A stretch of DNA of 64,000 bases from Favolaschia claudopus (lineage: Eukaryota > Basidiomycota > Agaricomycetes > Agaricales > Mycenaceae): positions 868,001 through 932,000 of the forward strand of contig JAWWNJ010000090.1 of the NCBI GenBank assembly GCA_037176885.1, given 5' to 3'. Within the stretch, counting starts at the first letter, position 1. Every line of letters begins with the position of its first letter. Positions 59,957-64,000 of this stretch are shown here, one piece after another. A model generated the notes under the pieces. The model had not been told where the DNA came from and did no database searches. It saw only the letters and a list, made by a program, of their open reading frames with translations. Position numbers and translations under genes: made by a program.

Positions 59957-61419
59957 TCAGCGCGGGTTGTCGTGTGCTGTGTCTCCACTGTCGCTCACTG
60001 TCTCCACTGTGACGCCTCGTGAAGAGCCTACACTCCGTATATCTCTCCCCTCGTCGGCCAACTCGCGGTTCAAAAGCTCCTCCTCGTTGGCTTTCGGATT
60101 ATCGTTCTCTGGACTCTCCCCCTCCTCAACAGGCCTCCCAGCGAAGTCAGGTTTCCGCAAAGCCTTCCTGAACGCATCCGCCATGATAGCAGCATCCGCA
60201 CCGGAAAAAGGTCCGGGGTCGCCGGCGCTCCCCGCTCGTGATATCGTCGAGGCGCCGTCGGGTGAAACCACGCTGGGCGCGGCGCCGCCGTGCGACGTCG
60301 CGGTGCTGGCGTGCCGCCCGGGGATGGCGGCGCCAGCGAGGAGCGGGGATGCGGGGGAGTTGGCGGCGTTGGCCATCATGGGGGAGCTGGAGCCCATCGA
60401 GTTCCGGTTTGAGTTGTCGGCATTCCGTCTGCGCATCCGCCGTAGTATGAAGAAGGCGAGGACGCATGTGGTGGCGATGGCGAGGAAGCCGAGGACGACG
60501 ATCACGGCGATGGCCCAGTGGGGGAAGCCGGAGGAGCTGCTGGAACCCTGGACGCCGGCTGTCGGGCTGGTGCCGCTGCTGCCTGATGACCGTGGGGAGA
60601 ACGTTGAGCCGGTCGTGGTAGCTAGTGCTGTAGCAGTGGCCGAGGACGCTGCAGCGGCCGAAACAGACGAGGCGATGACGGAATCAGCAAATGTTGTTTC
60701 TAGTAATTATGGTTGAGCGTAACGGGAAAACGCAAAGTGACGGGGTGATACGCACGGACTGCTTGGAAGGTTGCCTGAGGCTTCTGCGTGCCATCATCCA
60801 ATGATTGGTCGCTCCGTGACATTATCCAGAAAAAAGGATACGAGATGTTCTGGCCGTCCCAATTTGCGCCTCTGTTGCCCCACCACGAGTCGTTGACCTG
60901 GGCGGTGATGAAACCAGCTTGCCCTTGGGGGTTGACTACGTTTCGGAAGAAGAGGATTTGTTCGAGTGAGTCGCCGTGGAAGAGGTATATGTTGACACGA
61001 TTCGTTTGAGTGAATTCCGGGAGGTTTGAGTTCCCTAGAGAGCGATGAGATGTTTGGTTTAGGATGAATAAGGCGCGAGGACGCACAGACAAAAGTAGCC
61101 CATTGGTGCTGGGCAATGACGGTGTTGGATGTAGGAAAGCACGACACGACATCGTTGCCAGAGTTGACTTCGCAATTGGTCTTTGCGGTTGCTTGTGTGG
61201 TGTCAGACGGCGAAGAGAAAGGGAGATTGAAAGCTACGGACCAACGGCAGCCTGGTCTGCTACGACTTGTCTTGCAGCGATTTTTGAAGTGCTAGCACCG
61301 CGGAGTTCTTGGGGAGGATGGTGTGTGCGCCTCCGCTTGGGAAGACGGGTCGGTGGTGGTGAGTCGGTGTCGGGAGTCTGCTCGGGCCAGAGAGCGTTTT
61401 GGGAGGGAGTAGCGGCCAT
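59957..61419 (-). CDS. Single-pass membrane protein with Ser/Thr-rich stalk (hypothetical)
   Basis: The extracellular part has CEVNSGNDVVSCFP, QHQWATFVW, NSNLPEFTQTNRVNIYLFHG, QAGFITAQVNDSWWGNRG, NISYPFFWIMSRSDQ and FQAV. It is followed by a Ser/Thr/Ala stalk, one transmembrane helix (HWAIAVIVVLGFLAIATTCVLAFFI), a basic stop-transfer RRMRRR and a cytosolic tail. The tail includes FSGADAAIMADAFRKALRKP and PDFAGRPVEEGESPEN and ends AHDNPR. Introns joining FVW to NSN and FQAV to the stalk were read directly. The layout resembles conserved but uncharacterised agaricomycete surface proteins. The N-terminus is unresolved: the only nearby ATG (61419, MAATPSQNALW) does not give a signal peptide, although one would be expected. 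Confidence 0.6.
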
Positions 61420-62453
61420 AAGGAAGTGTGGGAGTCTAATGGAGGAGGAAGTTGAAGGGCGTAGAGAGATGGAATTAGGGCTATGAGGATCTCAATCGCA
61501 TTATCCGGTGGACACGGCAGTCGAGGAGGAGGCCGAAAGGCACGTCGACGTCGCGAGAGACAGCGACAATCCAGTCCACCAACGGTCGACGCTCGGAGTA
61601 GGGAGAGAGTAACAAACAACAACAAATCACGAGAAAGGAATCGAATCAATTCAAGAAATCTATCTTTTTAGCTACAGTATACTTATCCAATACATAACCA
61701 AGCCTGTCTATAGCCCTCCAGAATTCATTTTTTCACGAGTTTTTCAACGTCGTTCTCGACGTACCAGGCACAGTTATGCCGTCATAAGTAAGAGAAAAAA
61801 AGCATCCGGCACGCTGATTCCATCGTGGGTGGGCGGCGGCATGGGTACTCGTTGTGGAGTGTGCGCGGATTGCGGTATGTGAGCGTCATGTCGTCCCTTC
61901 TTTTTCCAATGCTGCCAAGGACTTGAAACATATCTTCCCGTTTAGGATCGCGGTGACCGACGCGGTCAGATGGAACGGTCAATGCTTCCATGTGTTCTGT
62001 CGAGACCCGATAAACAGATGCGTTGCCTAGATCTGCCCCCGACGGGCCGGGGAATTTGGATGTAGCGTCCTTTTCAGGTCTTCTGAGGCCTTTAAAATGA
62101 ACGGCAGTCACTGAGCGCGGGAGGAGGAACTCCGACACCGATTGAGACTTGTTCGAGGAGTTGAAAGCCACCGAGATCCGTCGACGTGAGACGTGGTGAG
62201 ACTAACTCGGAGAAAGTATCCGCTTGTTGCCCGCACGGGCCGCAATTGAACGGAGGCTTTTTTTGAATGAAAAGAGCAGTATAACGGACGACATTCCAGT
62301 GAAAGAAAACATCCAGAACGTGGCGGGCGACGTTGACTTGAACACCTGCTGAACAACTGAATGAAGAGAGTTGAAATGTGACCAGTCACGGTCACGAGCT
62401 TTCGCGTTGAATGTGCCGATAGTAACTCAGATAACTGGTTGAACTGGTCCTCA
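61420..62453. other. Intergenic region, about 1 kb
   Basis: A minus-strand frame at 61782-62171 (FLLPRSVTAVHFKGLRR ...) has no ATG start and no family match, so it is not called a gene. The rest shows nothing recognisable. Confidence 0.35.
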
Positions 62454-64000
62454 ATGTCGAATGCTGGTTACACCAATTTACTAGCCCACTTGCAAAGACA
62501 GACGCCTTCCGCTCCTCTCCCAACCATCCAATCCGCCCTCGCACACCACCTCTCCAAATCCTCACCCCTCCCAACACCTCTCGCAGCCTCAATAATCTCA
62601 TCTCCCCTCTTCTCCCTCCTCCCCTTCTCCCACTCAAAACTCCAAACCCTCTTTACCGCATTCCGCCACGCGACGCACCTCAAATACCGCGACCTCAAAG
62701 CCGCAGACGAAACCCGCTCCGTGGTCGGGTCTGTCTTCTCCAGAGGAATTGCAGCGCGAGTGAACCAATGGACCGCCGCGGTTTTGAAAGGCTTGAAAGG
62801 TGGACAGCCGATTCTCAGATTGGCTTGCTCCGGTGGTCTTCTTGCGGGTCTGGAAGATATTAGAAATGCGGATAAGTTGGAAACCGGGCGATCCCAACTC
62901 GAGAATGAAATTATCATCTCTGTTGCTGAGTCTATCGATGTATACGCTCATACGTCCAGTGGATGGGAGGCTGAATTTAGACCCAAAGGTGACGGTGAGT
63001 GAGTGCGTGTTTCTACGCGAATCCAATCTTTGACCATAATCGTCTTGTTACAGTTGATACGATGACATTGGCGCTTATACTTGCCGCTCAATCTCTGACC
63101 CTCGTCGTTCCAACAAAGCTCAAGGCGCTACCCCTCTCCGTCCTAGCCGATCTGCTTGTCTTCACCGTCACCTCTGCTTTCGCATCCGGCACATTCCTTT
63201 CTGCCGCCTCATCCTCCAAATCTTCTTCTGTACGTCCAGCTTTCTTCAACACCACGGCCTCCGCATCTGATTCTCTGATACGTAGACATCCTCGCCTACA
63301 CTTCGAGCTATCAACGAATCCCCCCTCATGCAATTCATCGCTCCGTTGGCGAAGTTGACTGCACTGACTCTGACAATTTTTATCGAATCCCGGCCTGCAG
63401 AGGGCATGGTCACTGCTGCTGCGGCTCTCGCCGCGCTCCAGCCTCTAGCGAAGAGCCTTGAAAGCGATTGGATTGGCGGGTCGATGGCAAAAGGTCTACA
63501 AGCCGATGACGAGGGTCAGTCGACTCATTCGACACCGTGCCTGTCTAACTTCTACGGGCACAGACACGCGCGAACAAGCAACTCTAATATGGAAAACCCT
63601 CAAAACCCTCCTCTTCTCCAACATCATGATCGCAGACGCCATCCTCTCCGCCATCATATACGTTCCCCCAGCTGCTTATCCTAGCCCTATCACTACCACT
63701 ACCACTACCACCGCCTCCCCTCCTGCGCTCGCGTTAACAGTCCTCCACACCCTAGCAGACCTCTCCTTCGTGGTATCGCAATTCGGCGGGGTCACGACTA
63801 CCGCGTCGCCGGGCTTCGTGGAGCTGAAGAAGACGTTCTACCTCGCGTTGGATATACTTTCGAAGAGTCGGGGAGAGAGTGAGCGGTTTGTACGACAGTT
63901 GTGTGATTCGGTTAAGGAGTGGCAGGGTCGGAGGGAAAAGGAACAGGGATATTCGGATCCCGGTGCGTTCGTGCATCTTCAGTATCTTATACTCAGTATC
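62454..64000 (+). CDS. Unrecognised protein, 5' part only (runs off the window)
   Basis: The start MSNAGYTNLLAHLQRQTPS leads to a helical region (HSKLQTLFTAFRHATHLKY; ARVNQWTAAVLKGLKGGQ; LRLACSGGLLAGLEDIRNAD). After introns it continues VDTMTLALILAAQSLTLVVP, LLVFTVTSAFASGTF, PLMQFIAPLAKLTALTLTIFI, LIWKTLKTLLFSNIMIADAIL and ALTVLHTLADLSFVVSQFGG. It ends inside a frame (GAFVHLQYLILSI) at the window edge. Several segments are hydrophobic but short for certain membrane helices; a helical-repeat solenoid is equally possible. A (CTACCA)-type repeat near 63690 encodes a Thr run. I do not recognise the family. Confidence 0.6.

Noticed and set aside
61260..61649. Minus-strand frame with a hydrophobic start that could supply the missing signal peptide of the membrane protein
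   Set aside because: Its first codon is TTG with no in-frame ATG near the hydrophobic stretch, and no splice brings it into phase convincingly.
61782..62171. 129-residue minus-strand frame
   Set aside because: It begins with GTG rather than ATG, shows no domain, and no plausible upstream exon was found.

Overview
The window reads as nuclear DNA of a filamentous basidiomycete, most likely an Agaricomycete. Genes are split by many 45-70 base GT-AG introns, intergenic gaps are short, and conserved products include ERG25, KRE6, SMN, VPS25, CHL1, SART3/Prp24 and an Asi3-type RING protein alongside expanded fungal families (F-box-like, WD40, GT15, GH3, GH35). No prokaryotic gene organisation, virus, plasmid or CRISPR array was seen. 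All gene models were spliced by eye; where a start is unresolved the entry says so.

Layout. 0-8 kb: a Ras exchange factor with an SH3 domain (-), then a repeat-rich homeodomain protein (-), then a 2.2 kb gene-poor stretch with short repeats. 8-19 kb: recyclin-1 (+), a small secreted protein (-), an F-box protein (+), SMN (+), a degraded or complex WD40 gene (-) and the sterol C-4 oxidase ERG25 (+). 18.4-20.1 kb: two convergent DUF1868 2H-phosphoesterase paralogues; a third lies at 39 kb. 20.5-34 kb: the CHL1 helicase (-), a large GH35 beta-galactosidase (-), VPS25 (+) and SART3/Prp24 (-). 36-43 kb: an F-box protein, an SDR oxidoreductase, the third DUF1868 protein and KRE6, all (+). 43-49.5 kb: a GH3 beta-xylosidase (-) and a tandem GT15 mannosyltransferase pair, the first a pseudogene. 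49.8-57.3 kb: two inverted paralogues of an F-box-like family flank a disordered hypothetical protein and the Asi3-like membrane RING ligase. 57.8-64 kb: a mitochondrial carrier (+), a single-pass membrane protein (-) and the 5' part of an unrecognised gene (+) that leaves the window.

Functional themes. Several genes concern the cell surface and secretory route (KRE6, GT15, ERG25, RCY1, VPS25). Two are plant-polysaccharide hydrolases (GH35, GH3), both with a TATA-like box. Several concern RNA or protein quality control (SMN, SART3, Asi3-like, F-box proteins). The accessory signal is local duplication and decay: three DUF1868 copies that differ in N-terminal targeting, a GT15 functional/pseudogene pair, and two F-box-like paralogues.
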